A stretch of 36,600 nucleotides of DNA from Colimorpha sp964483145 (GCA_964483145.1 CAZAAK010000013.1:1-36600), one strand, 5' to 3'; positions 13,097 through 21,500 are shown, counted from the stretch's first letter. The notes: generated by a model from the sequence alone, not told the origin. Program-made: numbers and translations.

Positions 13097-15943
13097 ATGA
13101 ATATCCTTACCGATAACCTACACCGCATAGCATATGCCACCGATGCATCGACCTACCGCCAGATGCCCATTGGTGTAGCCTACCCCAAGAATGAATCCGA
13201 AATTGTTGAACTGATAGAAGAGGCGCGTCGACGCCATACGTACCTCATCCCGCGAGCCGGAGGCACCAGCATTGCCGGGCAGGTGGTGGGCAATGGCATT
13301 GTGGTGGATATCAGCCGCTATTTCAACCACATACTCAAGTTCAACAAACAGGAGCGGTGGGTGTGGGTGGAGCCGGGAGTGGTTCGCGACGAGCTGAACA
13401 TGTTTCTTAAGCCCCACGGGCTTTTCTTTAGCCCGGAAACTTCCACAAGCAACCGTTGTTGCATTGGAGGCATGGTGGGCAACAATTCGTGTGGCACCCA
13501 CTCTTTGGTTTATGGCAGCACCCGTTGCCACGTACTTGAGCTGAGGGGGTTACTTGCCGATGGGAGCCATTTTTCCACTGCTTGTCGCAATGGCAGCCCG
13601 CTGTTGGATAGCATATATGCTCAGCTTGACGGTTGGGCCAACGACCCCAGTATTCGCAAGCTTATCGAGGACAATTTCCCCGACCGGTCGTTGCAACGCC
13701 GTAGTTGCGGCTACGCCATAGATGAGGCCATAGAGGATTCGCAGCATATCGACCTGTGCAAAATTATCTGTGGCAGCGAAGGCACGCTGTGCTTTATCAC
13801 TGCCATCAAACTTTCGCTCGACCCCATTCCCCCAAAGGATAGGATGGTGCTTTGCGCCCACTGCAGCTCCTTGGCAAAGAGCTATCGGGCCAATCTTGTG
13901 GCACTTGGCCATCATCCGGTAGCTGTTGAGCTGATGGACGGCCAGATTCTTGAGCTTTGCCGCAACAACCATACCCAGGACCGCAACCGTTTTTTTATTC
14001 AGGGCAATCCGGCCGCCCTTATCATAGCCGAGTTCAACGGTGCAGACATGGACGAAAACGCCAATGCAATGGAGCAGAAGCTTGAGGCAGAAGGGCTTGC
14101 CTACCATTGCAGCCGAGTTTATGGCGAGGACATCAATCGGGTGTGGGCGCTGCGCAAGGCGGGCTTGGGCGTGCTGACGGGTGTTAAGGGCGACCGCAAA
14201 CCCATTGGCGTTGTTGAAGATACTGCCGTAGCCCCCGAACGGCTCCCCGCCTACCTCGAGGAGTTCGAGCAGATGATGGAGCGGCTGAAGATGAGTTGCG
14301 TCTATTACGGCCATATCAGCACAGGAGAGCTTCACTTGCGTCCGATTCTGAATATCAAAGAGAAGGAGGACAGGCAACGGTTCCGTCAGGTGGCGTTGGA
14401 GACGGCCCGGCTAGTAAAGAAACATCGCGGTAGCCTCAGTGGCGAGCATGGCGACGGGCGGCTACGGGGTGAATTTATCCCGCTGATGTATGGAGAGGAG
14501 GTATATCAGCTCATGCGCGAGGTTAAAAAGTGTTGGGATCCAGACGGGGTTTTCAATATGCACAAGATTGTTGACGCCCCGCCTATGGATGAGTGGCTGC
14601 GATACGACGTCGACCAGCAATACCTATGTGCGGACAGGGACCTTATGTGTTTAATCGAGCAATGCAACGGTGCTGGCGACTGCCGCAAAAGCAACCTTAT
14701 TGGAGGCACGATGTGCCCCGCTTTCAAGGTTTCGCGCGATGAGCTTATGTCCACCCGTGCCCGTGCCAATGTGCTGCGCGAAGTGCTTACTCGTGGCTTA
14801 GGCGATGACAAGGCCGATGCCGAAGCTTTGGAGCAGATGCTTTACAGCTGTTTGGCGTGCAAGGGTTGCAAGGGGGAATGCCCGTCGAATGTGGACATGA
14901 CATTTATCCGTGCCCATGTGTTGCAACGCCTCTACAGCCAACATGGCACCCCCATGCGCAGTTGGCTGGTTGCGCGCATGGCTAGCATCGAACAACTTGG
15001 GCACTTGGTCTACCCCATTTACAACCTCCTTGCCAAAGGTAGCTGGTCGTCGGCACTGATCAAAAAGGCTGTTTCCTTTGCTCCGGAGCGGTCCATCCCC
15101 ACCCTCTGCGGGCGTACCATGCAGAGGCAGGTAAGAGCGGCCCATCTAAAGCCTCGAAAAGAGAAAGGCAAGGTATACCTTTTTGCCGACGAATTTACCA
15201 ACATGCAGGAAGCTGAACTAGGACTTGTCTTTGCCCGATTGCTCACCGCCCTGGGTTATCAGGTGGTCATCCCCCGCACCGTAGAGAGCGGCCGTGCGGC
15301 CATCTCCAAGGGTTGCCTGCAGCTGGCCAGCCGGCTTGCGACCAAGAATGTGCGGCGGCTGAGCCAAGTCGTCTCGGAGGAGACACCTTTGGTGGGCATT
15401 GAGCCCAGTTGCATCCTATCGTTCCGCGACGAATACCCCCAGCTAGTGCCTGACGCAATGAAACAACAAGCCCAGCAATTGGGCAAGAGCTGCCTACTAT
15501 ATGACGAATTTATTATGCGCGAAGTGGCCCGCGGCAACATCACGGCGGATCAGTTCCGCCCCGATGCTCTTGAAGTGTGGCTGCACGGGCACTGCCACCA
15601 GAAATCGTTGGTGGGCATAGAAAAAACCGCTGCCATGCTCCGAATGCTCAAGGGGTGCGAGCTGCATGTCATCCCCAGCGGCTGTTGCGGTATGGCAGGT
15701 TCTTTCGGCTATGAGAAGGAGCACTACCAAACATCCATTGCCATTGGCGAAATGGTACTCTTCCCAACAATTCGAAAAGCGCTGAAAAAAGAAAAGCCGG
15801 ACGTCTCTGCCGACTGCCCGAGCTCGATTAGGCCCACCATTATTGCCGCTCCTGGCACCTCATGCCGGGAGCAAATCTTGGATGGGGTAGGCATCCGCGC
15901 CGTTCACCCCATCGAAATTCTCTACCGCTGGCTCTCGGAATAA
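13097..15943 (+). CDS. FAD/Fe-S 2-hydroxyacid dehydrogenase, GlcD-GlcF fusion (YdiJ type)
   Basis: A 948-residue fusion of an FAD-linked oxidase and an iron-sulfur subunit. FAD-binding domain: PRAGGTSIAGQVVGNG at residues 52-67, GGMVGNNSCGT near 124-134, CGSEGTL at 225-231. Oxidase C-terminal domain: GHISTGELHLRP at 405-416 and GEHGDGRLRGEF at 449-460. Iron-sulfur part: Cys523, 529 and 540, then CLACKGCKGEC with Cys585, 588, 591 and 595. Two CCG-type segments follow, HGHCHQKSL near 831 and SGCCGMAGSFG near 857. Such enzymes oxidise D-lactate, glycolate or D-2-hydroxyglutarate and pass electrons to the quinone pool; E. coli YdiJ is reported to act on D-2-hydroxyglutarate. It lies 57 bases after wbpI, with no promoter box seen, and before a strong terminator, so it appears to belong to the wbp operon. 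Substrate is inferred from context. Confidence 0.9.
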   Translation: MNILTDNLHRIAYATDASTYRQMPIGVAYPKNESEIVELIEEARRRHTYLIPRAGGTSIAGQVVGNGIVVDISRYFNHILKFNKQERWVWVEPGVVRDELNMFLKPHGLFFSPETSTSNRCCIGGMVGNNSCGTHSLVYGSTRCHVLELRGLLADGSHFSTACRNGSPLLDSIYAQLDGWANDPSIRKLIEDNFPDRSLQRRSCGYAIDEAIEDSQHIDLCKIICGSEGTLCFITAIKLSLDPIPPKDRMVLCAHCSSLAKSYRANLVALGHHPVAVELMDGQILELCRNNHTQDRNRFFIQGNPAALIIAEFNGADMDENANAMEQKLEAEGLAYHCSRVYGEDINRVWALRKAGLGVLTGVKGDRKPIGVVEDTAVAPERLPAYLEEFEQMMERLKMSCVYYGHISTGELHLRPILNIKEKEDRQRFRQVALETARLVKKHRGSLSGEHGDGRLRGEFIPLMYGEEVYQLMREVKKCWDPDGVFNMHKIVDAPPMDEWLRYDVDQQYLCADRDLMCLIEQCNGAGDCRKSNLIGGTMCPAFKVSRDELMSTRARANVLREVLTRGLGDDKADAEALEQMLYSCLACKGCKGECPSNVDMTFIRAHVLQRLYSQHGTPMRSWLVARMASIEQLGHLVYPIYNLLAKGSWSSALIKKAVSFAPERSIPTLCGRTMQRQVRAAHLKPRKEKGKVYLFADEFTNMQEAELGLVFARLLTALGYQVVIPRTVESGRAAISKGCLQLASRLATKNVRRLSQVVSEETPLVGIEPSCILSFRDEYPQLVPDAMKQQAQQLGKSCLLYDEFIMREVARGNITADQFRPDALEVWLHGHCHQKSLVGIEKTAAMLRMLKGCELHVIPSGCCGMAGSFGYEKEHYQTSIAIGEMVLFPTIRKALKKEKPDVSADCPSSIRPTIIAAPGTSCREQILDGVGIRAVHPIEILYRWLSE

Positions 15944-15970
15944 ATCTGCTTCAGCCTAGGGCAATAAACT

Positions 15971-16010
15971 ACCTCCCTGCAGGAAAAGAATCCGGCGGGG
16001 AGGTTTTTTC
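15971..16010 (+). terminator. rho-independent terminator between convergent operons
   Basis: CCTCCCTGC at 15972-15980 pairs with GCGGGGAGG at 15995-16003 (one G-T pair), followed by six T. It ends the plus-strand wbp operon. On the minus strand the stem is followed only by a weak T-rich tail, so it may serve the opposing guaA-lpx operon less efficiently. Confidence 0.82.
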
Positions 16011-16024
16011 TGGGCGGTCTGGCA

Positions 16025-16255
16025 TCAGTTTGCTTCGGGCACACACTCTTTCAGGAGCATGGTGGCGCTGTCGATAGAGGAGATCCACTCGGCGTTGAGT
16101 TCCGAGCAGTCGCTATGGCCCTCTAAAGATTCCAAACTGTGCGACACATATTCATGGTTGCCCCGGACGGTGGTGCAAGCACAACGTTTTTCCGTACAAC
16201 CAGCCACAATTGCCATCACCAGCAACAGGCTTGAAAACGCAAAAAACTTTTTCAT
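16025..16255 (-). CDS. small cysteine-rich lipoprotein, function unknown
   Basis: A 76-residue protein with a clear type II signal peptide: MKKFF, a hydrophobic core, then the lipobox IVAGC with the lipidated Cys at 20. The mature part is about 57 residues, slightly acidic, with four more cysteines (25, 27, 50, 71), a spacing that allows two disulfides in the periplasm. No known domain recognised. It begins 12 bases after lpxA and is the last gene of the guaA-lpx operon, so it is probably co-expressed with lipid A enzymes. A real gene is likely because of the intact lipobox and operon position. Confidence 0.75.
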   Translation of the reverse strand: MKKFFAFSSLLLVMAIVAGCTEKRCACTTVRGNHEYVSHSLESLEGHSDCSELNAEWISSIDSATMLLKECVPEAN

Positions 16256-16267
16256 ATATCTTTTATT

Positions 16268-17059
16268 TTATCGTTCCCCTTTCTTCATGAATGTGTAGCC
16301 TTTCATCAGGCCCGTGTTGGCGCTACCGATAAAGCTAAGCACCTGCTTGCCTTCATCGGTGTTGCCGTAACGCTCTTTGATTTCCTCCACAGCTTGGCTG
16401 ATTGAGAGACCTTTTTGGAATACATAGCGATAGATGTCGGCAATATTATTAATCGTTTGGCGGGAGAATCCACGGCGCTGAAGCCCCAAGGAGTTGACTC
16501 CGGCAAAAGAAATGGGATAGCGTGCCGCTTTGACGAAGGGGGGCACGTCCTTGTCCACTAGGGAGCCGCCTGCGGTAATGGCGTGCGAACCGATATGGAT
16601 AAACTGAAGGCACGCCGTTTTGCCACCCAAGATAACATAGTCGCCCACAATGATGTGGCCCGCCAAAGTGGCGTTGTTGGCAAAAACGCAGTGGTTGCCA
16701 ACAACACAGTCGTGGGCAATATGCACATAGGCCATGATGAGGTTGCCGTTACCCACTACCGTGCGGCCCGAAGCCGAAGTGCCGCGATTGATGGTGCAAC
16801 ATTCACGGATAACATTGTTGTCGCCAATCTCGCAAGTGGTGTATTCTCCGGCAAACTTCAAGTCCTGAGGAAAGGCCGCAATGACCGACCCGGGGAAGAT
16901 ATGGCAATTTTTGCCGATGCGGGCTCCTGGGTAGATAACCACATTGGGTTCTATCACGGTGCCGTCGCCAATGACCACATCATCACAAATGGTGGTATAG
17001 TTGCCCACCTTGACGTTTTCGCCCAACTTGGCATTGGGGTGAATATCGTTTTGTATCAT
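16268..17059 (-). CDS. lpxA: UDP-N-acetylglucosamine acyltransferase
   Basis: A 263-residue left-handed beta-helix acyltransferase that catalyses the first step of lipid A synthesis, transfer of a 3-hydroxyacyl chain from ACP to O3 of UDP-GlcNAc. The hexapeptide repeats run from residue 1 to about 190. The catalytic His is His116 in AYVHIAHDC, followed by the family-typical GNHCVFANNATLAGH. The C-terminal helical part contains GVNSLGLQRRGFS. Length matches E. coli LpxA (262). The ATG overlaps the lpxC stop by four bases (ATGA), so the two are translationally coupled. Confidence 0.96.
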   Translation of the reverse strand: MIQNDIHPNAKLGENVKVGNYTTICDDVVIGDGTVIEPNVVIYPGARIGKNCHIFPGSVIAAFPQDLKFAGEYTTCEIGDNNVIRECCTINRGTSASGRTVVGNGNLIMAYVHIAHDCVVGNHCVFANNATLAGHIIVGDYVILGGKTACLQFIHIGSHAITAGGSLVDKDVPPFVKAARYPISFAGVNSLGLQRRGFSRQTINNIADIYRYVFQKGLSISQAVEEIKERYGNTDEGKQVLSFIGSANTGLMKGYTFMKKGER

Positions 17060-17979
17060 TTGCTATCTTTATTTTTAATGTATTCAATTAGAAATCTGCT
17101 AAAAGCGGCATTGGCCTTGTGACCGGGCCTGTATATCGAGAAATGCCCCTGTAGGTGCATTCCAACCAATCGCACATCGCCCACAAAATCAAGCAATTTG
17201 TGACGGGCGGGTTCGTTGGGGAAGTAGGGCTCTGTGGTGTTGAGCACGCCATCATGCACCCTAATCTGCGACGCATCCTTGTGAAAAGTGCGCTCGAGCC
17301 TGCGCAATTGCCTAGGGCGCAACTCTTTGTTTACGAACACTAGGGCGTTGTCCAGGCTACCGCCTTTGATGAGGTTGAGGTGAAGTAGCGGCTCTATCTC
17401 CTCAAGAAAGACGAAAGTTCGGCACATAGATATCTCGGTGGCGTACTGCGAAAGGTTCTCCAAATTGGCCTCTTGGCGCCCAATGACGCTTTTGGGGAAA
17501 TCGATCACACATCTGACCGAAAAATCATCGGCGGGCTCTACGTCAAATACCGATTCGGTCTCTTTGACCTCAAAATGAATTGGTTCGGAGAAGACAAATT
17601 CCTTTCGGAGTGCATCCTGCTGCCGAATTCCCACCCGTGTAATCTGCTGTATCCAAGGGCGCGCCGACCCGTCCAGAATGGGCACCTCGCCCCCGTCGAG
17701 TTCTATCAAAGCGTTGTCGATGCCGCAGCCGTGCAAGGCCGACATCAGGTGCTCTATAGTGGCGACATGGTAGCGGCCGGAACCGATGGTGGTGCCGCGG
17801 GCTGTTTCGGATATGTTGGTAGCTAAGGCAGGGACAGTGACGATGTTGAAGCGGTCGGTGCGGCGGAAAACAATCCCGTAGTCGGGTTTTTCTGGCCGCA
17901 CGGTGACCGTGACAGTTCGCCCGATATGCAACCCCATACCCGTCAGCCGGAACTCTCTGCAAAGGGTGGTCTGTTTCAT
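17056..17979 (-). CDS. lpxC: UDP-3-O-acyl-N-acetylglucosamine deacetylase, stand-alone
   Basis: A 307-residue zinc deacetylase for the committed step of lipid A synthesis. Zinc ligands are His77 (ATIEHLMSALHG), His260 and Asp264 (HKLLDFVGD). The catalytic His is His287 in YRPGHKAN. The N-terminal GMGLHIG and the GIDNALIELDGGEVPILDGS block are conserved. In most Bacteroidota LpxC is fused to FabZ (about 460 residues). Here the protein ends at about the usual LpxC boundary (EYIKNKDSK) and lpxA starts at once, so the FabZ domain is missing, with no remnant between the genes. The start overlaps the preceding LysM-protein stop by four bases. Confidence 0.96.
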   Translation of the reverse strand: MKQTTLCREFRLTGMGLHIGRTVTVTVRPEKPDYGIVFRRTDRFNIVTVPALATNISETARGTTIGSGRYHVATIEHLMSALHGCGIDNALIELDGGEVPILDGSARPWIQQITRVGIRQQDALRKEFVFSEPIHFEVKETESVFDVEPADDFSVRCVIDFPKSVIGRQEANLENLSQYATEISMCRTFVFLEEIEPLLHLNLIKGGSLDNALVFVNKELRPRQLRRLERTFHKDASQIRVHDGVLNTTEPYFPNEPARHKLLDFVGDVRLVGMHLQGHFSIYRPGHKANAAFSRFLIEYIKNKDSK

Positions 17980-19514
17980 TTGACGGGGATAAAATGGAAG
18001 TCGGTCATTTGGTATAGGATGGCATACTGATTCTCATAGCCGCAGTCGGCACGTGTGTGGGAGAACGACAGTGGGTAATTCATCCCCTGTGGTGTGGCAA
18101 TGATAGGGGAGCGGAAGAACTCGGTGCCCTTCTGCTGGATGCCTGACACGAAATAGAGGATGATATCGTGTGCCATGCCGGCATAGACATCGGTAGGCTC
18201 GGTACTGTATCGGGTGCTGAAAAGTTTGATAAAATCCCGCTGAGTGTCGTTGGCAGGAAGCCAATTGCGGTAGAATGTGGAGTAGTTAAGGCTCTGCAAC
18301 TGAGCAAAATCGATATCTCCGTAGAGCGTTGACCAGTCGTCGTAGGAATAAAGGTAGGGAGCCTGCGACTTGAGGGCGCAAAGCTTGTTGAGCAACTGCG
18401 AAACATAAATGCGGTTCTTGGACTTGTCCTGGTCGTACATGCTGATGACCACAGCCCGCTTGGATGCCTTCAAGGCATTGGTTAGCTTGGTGGGTTGAGA
18501 CCAGTCGTAGAGCGAGTATGCCATGGCCGGACGAGCCTCTAATTCGGCAGTCAATGCCTCGAGGGCATCTGCCTCGCCCTTGCTTTTGGAATGGACGATG
18601 AAGATGGGCAAACCAGGGTGCAGAACCTCTATAGCTTGCACCGTGCGCCTAGCATACGCCTCATAGGAAGGCATGCACTTGAACACATAGGGGTTATCCT
18701 TGACAATCTCGGGGCGGTCGGCCACTGGGTTGACAATAAACAGCTGAGCATCGCGGGCCAGTTGAGCGGCCTTTTGGAAAGGTTGGCGGGTGAGCATGGC
18801 AATGAGCAGGTCGGACTGGGCCACATTATGGCTGTTGAAAGCGCGCTCCACATCTTCATCGGTCGTGCCCTCCACATCCACCACGTTCAGCGTGACATTG
18901 TAGCCCTGCGCTTCCAACTTCTCCAACCCTAGCAGAAGCCCTTCGTAGAACTGAATAAATTCCAAACTCTTATATGTTGTCTTGCCACGTTGCTCGACAT
19001 CGAACTTGGTGGTGGAGATTTTGTCCATCTGACTGAGATTGAGGGGCATCATTAACGACACCACAATGCTTTGCGGGTTGACGCGCGGCCGTATGGTGGC
19101 CACAGCGCCTATCGGCTCATCGCTTTGTTTATTGGCTGAGGAGTTGCGAGTGGTAGCCGTTTTGGCATTGGTGCCAACGCCCAATGTGGCCGTGGCTTGC
19201 GACATTTGACCCGTAGCTGGTGGTGCTGTAGTGCCGTCGGAGAGCTTCTGGCCTTTGCAGGGCAACCACACCGTGTCGCCTACCTGCAAAAAATGGATGT
19301 CCTTTTTGGTGACAGCCTCCACCTCCTTCAAACCGTAGGCCCTTGAGATGGCATAAACCGTTTGACCCCGGTCGACGATATGGATAAAATAGCGTCTGCC
19401 ATTGACCACCTGGGTCTTATGCGACACCTCCACGCTTGCGCCTCCGGGCATCTGCGCCCACGCGAACGCAACCAATGTCAACAAAAAGAGTAGTATAGAC
19501 GTTCTTTTTATCAT
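17976..19514 (-). CDS. LysM domain fused to a periplasmic-binding-protein-like domain
   Basis: A 512-residue exported protein. A signal peptide covers residues 1-20 (hydrophobic core, cleavage after AWA). A LysM-like domain at about 42-86 (YFIHIVDRGQTVYAISRAYG, ending VGDTVWLPC) should bind peptidoglycan. A Ser/Thr/Ala-rich linker follows to about 145. The rest resembles type I periplasmic binding proteins (Leu/Ile/Val-binding or LpoA fold), with SLEFIQFYEGLLLGLEKLEAQGYNVTLNVVDVEGT at its start and ADRPEIVKDNPYVFKCMPS in the middle. No ABC transporter genes are adjacent, so a role in sensing or controlling peptidoglycan synthesis, as for LpoA, is at least as plausible as transport. The gene sits between guaA (18-base gap) and lpxC (4-base overlap). 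Confidence 0.85.
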   Translation of the reverse strand: MIKRTSILLFLLTLVAFAWAQMPGGASVEVSHKTQVVNGRRYFIHIVDRGQTVYAISRAYGLKEVEAVTKKDIHFLQVGDTVWLPCKGQKLSDGTTAPPATGQMSQATATLGVGTNAKTATTRNSSANKQSDEPIGAVATIRPRVNPQSIVVSLMMPLNLSQMDKISTTKFDVEQRGKTTYKSLEFIQFYEGLLLGLEKLEAQGYNVTLNVVDVEGTTDEDVERAFNSHNVAQSDLLIAMLTRQPFQKAAQLARDAQLFIVNPVADRPEIVKDNPYVFKCMPSYEAYARRTVQAIEVLHPGLPIFIVHSKSKGEADALEALTAELEARPAMAYSLYDWSQPTKLTNALKASKRAVVISMYDQDKSKNRIYVSQLLNKLCALKSQAPYLYSYDDWSTLYGDIDFAQLQSLNYSTFYRNWLPANDTQRDFIKLFSTRYSTEPTDVYAGMAHDIILYFVSGIQQKGTEFFRSPIIATPQGMNYPLSFSHTRADCGYENQYAILYQMTDFHFIPVK

Positions 19515-19532
19515 GATTTCTTTTTTTCGGTT

Positions 19533-21059
19533 TTACTCCCATTCGATAGTTGCTGGGGGTTTGGAACTGATGTCGTAAACCACACGGTTGACACCCTTGA
19601 CGCGGTTGATGATGTCGTTGGAGACTTTGGCAAGAAAGTCGTACGGCAAGTGGCTCCAGTCGGCAGTCATGCCGTCAACCGATTCCACAGCACGCAACGC
19701 CACAACACTCTCATAGGTGCGCTCGTCACCCATCACACCAACCGACTGCACAGGCAAGAGCATGCATCCGGCTTGCCAAACCTTGTCGTAAAGCCCACTG
19801 TCGCGCAGACCCTGAACAAAAATATCGTCAACCTCCTGAAGGATACGCACCTTCTCTGGAGTGACGTCGCTCAGTATGCGAATGGCAAGGCCGGGACCAG
19901 GGAAAGGATGCCGCCCGATGAGCTCTTGCTTGATGCCCAACTGACGCCCTACGCGGCGCACCTCGTCCTTGAACAGGCTGCGGAGGGGTTCCACCAATTG
20001 CAACTTCATATACTCTGGCAAGCCTCCCACGTTGTGGTGCGACTTGATGGTCTGCGACGGCCCTTTGACCGAACTGGACTCAATGACATCGGGGTATATA
20101 GTGCCTTGACCGAGCCACTTGGCATCGGAGATAAGCTTTGCCTCGGCATCGAAGACGTCGATGAAGGTCTTGCCAATGGCCTTGCGTTTCTTTTCGGGGT
20201 CTGTTACGCCGGCAAGCACGCTGTAAAAACGTTCCTTAGCATCCACACCTTTGACATTCAATCCCATATCACGGTACGATTCCAAGACGTTTTCGAACTC
20301 GTTCTTGCGCAACAAACCGTTGTCGACAAAAATGCAGTGAAGCTGATGACCAATGGCACGATTGAGCAACACTGCGGCAACCGTGGAGTCGACACCGCCC
20401 GACAGACCCAGCACCACCTTGTCGGAACCTACCTTGGCACGCAGTTCTTGGACAGTGGTTTCGATGAAGGACTGCGGCGTCCACGACTGGTCGCATCCGC
20501 AAATATCCACCGCAAAATTTTTAAGTAGGGTGAGGCCATCGGTCGAATGATGTACTTCGGGGTGGAACTGGATGGCATAAGTGGGCTCGCCCTCAATCTG
20601 ATAGCCTGCTGCCTTAACGCTACCGGTAGAGCAGATGACGTGATACCCCTCGGGCAAGCGCTCGATGGTGTCGCCATGGCTCATCCATACCTGGCTCCCC
20701 TGAGCAATACCTTTCATCAGCGGGCTAGTGCCGTCTATATACTGAAGGTTGGCGCGGCCATACTCGCGGACTTTGCTCTGCTGGACGCTGCCCCCGCCAT
20801 ATTTGGCTAAATATTGGGCTCCGTAGCAGATGGCTAGCAAAGGCAGACGACCTTTGATGTGGGCCATATCGGGCACTGGGGCATCCGCGGCATTGCAGCT
20901 AAATGGACTACCCGAAAAAACAACGCCCTTGACATCAGAAGTCAGTGCCGGAATCTTGTCAAAGGGGTGGATTTCGCAATAAATGTTGAGTTCTCTAATC
21001 TTACGGGCAATCAGCTGAGTGTACTGAGAACCAAAGTCTAAGATGATGATAGTGTCCAT
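19533..21059 (-). CDS. guaA: GMP synthase, glutamine-hydrolysing
   Basis: A 508-residue enzyme that aminates XMP to GMP. I start at ATG 21059 (MDTIIILDFGSQYTQ), which is the family start; the open frame extends 13 codons further to a less likely ATG at 21098, which would lie upstream of the promoter box. The class I glutamine amidotransferase domain has Cys78 in LAICYGAQ and His-x-Glu in FHPEVHHS. The ATP-pyrophosphatase PP-loop GLSGGVDSTVAAV follows near residue 218, and the dimerisation domain ends in the typical KPPATIEWE. It is the first gene of the minus-strand operon that continues with the LysM protein, lpxC, lpxA and the small lipoprotein. Confidence 0.97.
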   Translation of the reverse strand: MDTIIILDFGSQYTQLIARKIRELNIYCEIHPFDKIPALTSDVKGVVFSGSPFSCNAADAPVPDMAHIKGRLPLLAICYGAQYLAKYGGGSVQQSKVREYGRANLQYIDGTSPLMKGIAQGSQVWMSHGDTIERLPEGYHVICSTGSVKAAGYQIEGEPTYAIQFHPEVHHSTDGLTLLKNFAVDICGCDQSWTPQSFIETTVQELRAKVGSDKVVLGLSGGVDSTVAAVLLNRAIGHQLHCIFVDNGLLRKNEFENVLESYRDMGLNVKGVDAKERFYSVLAGVTDPEKKRKAIGKTFIDVFDAEAKLISDAKWLGQGTIYPDVIESSSVKGPSQTIKSHHNVGGLPEYMKLQLVEPLRSLFKDEVRRVGRQLGIKQELIGRHPFPGPGLAIRILSDVTPEKVRILQEVDDIFVQGLRDSGLYDKVWQAGCMLLPVQSVGVMGDERTYESVVALRAVESVDGMTADWSHLPYDFLAKVSNDIINRVKGVNRVVYDISSKPPATIEWE

Positions 21060-21083
21060 GCTCTTTATCTCTTTATCGGGGGG

Positions 21084-21091
21084 CAAATATA
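21084..21091 (-). promoter_or_regulatory. Bacteroidota -7 promoter element of guaA (TATATTTG, minus strand)
   Basis: On the minus strand the sequence reads TATATTTG, an exact TAnnTTTG match, about 25 bases before the guaA ATG. No clear TTG is found at the usual upstream spacing. It probably drives the whole guaA-lpx operon. Confidence 0.65.
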
Positions 21092-21099
21092 CGAACAAA

Positions 21100-21486
21100 A
21101 ATTTGAATAACGTTTTTTTGTCCGCAATATATAAATATCATACCCCGAGCAATCCTTGCACTATGGCCCTACCTGCCTGTTTGGCATCTGCCTTTTTCGG
21201 CCACCCTGCTGTGGCGCCCGTCCTCCACTTACGCAAAGCTCCGAAATACCTTTGGTTATGCTAGGGCCTTGCTCCAGCTTGGCCCGAGTGGGGGCGGTTA
21301 TAGCCACCCTTGCTATACGTTGACTCGTGCCTTTGACAGCAAGGTTGCAGGCAGCATTTCATTGGAAACCTCGCATCGCAGTGCCGGCCCAAGTGGCGCA
21401 TCCTGAGGGATGTGTGGGAGGCTAGCGTCGAAGGTTCCAGCAACCAATAATAATTACAAAAAAAGCAGTATTTGCGAAAAAAGATG
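21100..21486. other. intergenic region between divergent operons
   Basis: About 390 bases without a supported gene, between the divergent guaA and bamD promoters. It contains one short hairpin (TATAGC at 21299-21304, GCTATA at 21312-21317, 7-base loop). The short frames here have no recognisable features. No tRNA or known riboswitch is seen. Confidence 0.5.
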
Positions 21487-21494
21487 TATTTTTG
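21487..21494 (+). promoter_or_regulatory. Bacteroidota -7 promoter element of bamD (TATTTTTG)
   Basis: TATTTTTG fits TAnnTTTG and is followed by GCAAG as at the other promoters in this window. It ends only six bases before the bamD ATG (21501), so the transcript would be leaderless or nearly so. Confidence 0.6.
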
Positions 21495-21500
21495 CAAGCT

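Noticed and set aside
16268..17059. lpxA considered as the missing WbpD acetyltransferase
   Set aside because: Length, HIAHDC active site and coupling to lpxC identify it as LpxA; it is on the opposite strand in another operon.
19650..20528. 292-codon plus-strand frame opposite guaA
   Set aside because: Lies entirely antisense to the catalytic part of guaA; long only because of GC-rich codon use.
21299..21317. Short hairpin TATAGC/GCTATA in the guaA-bamD intergenic region, considered as an RNA or regulator site
   Set aside because: Six-bp arms are expected by chance at this scale and there is no supporting context; kept only as a note in the intergenic entry.
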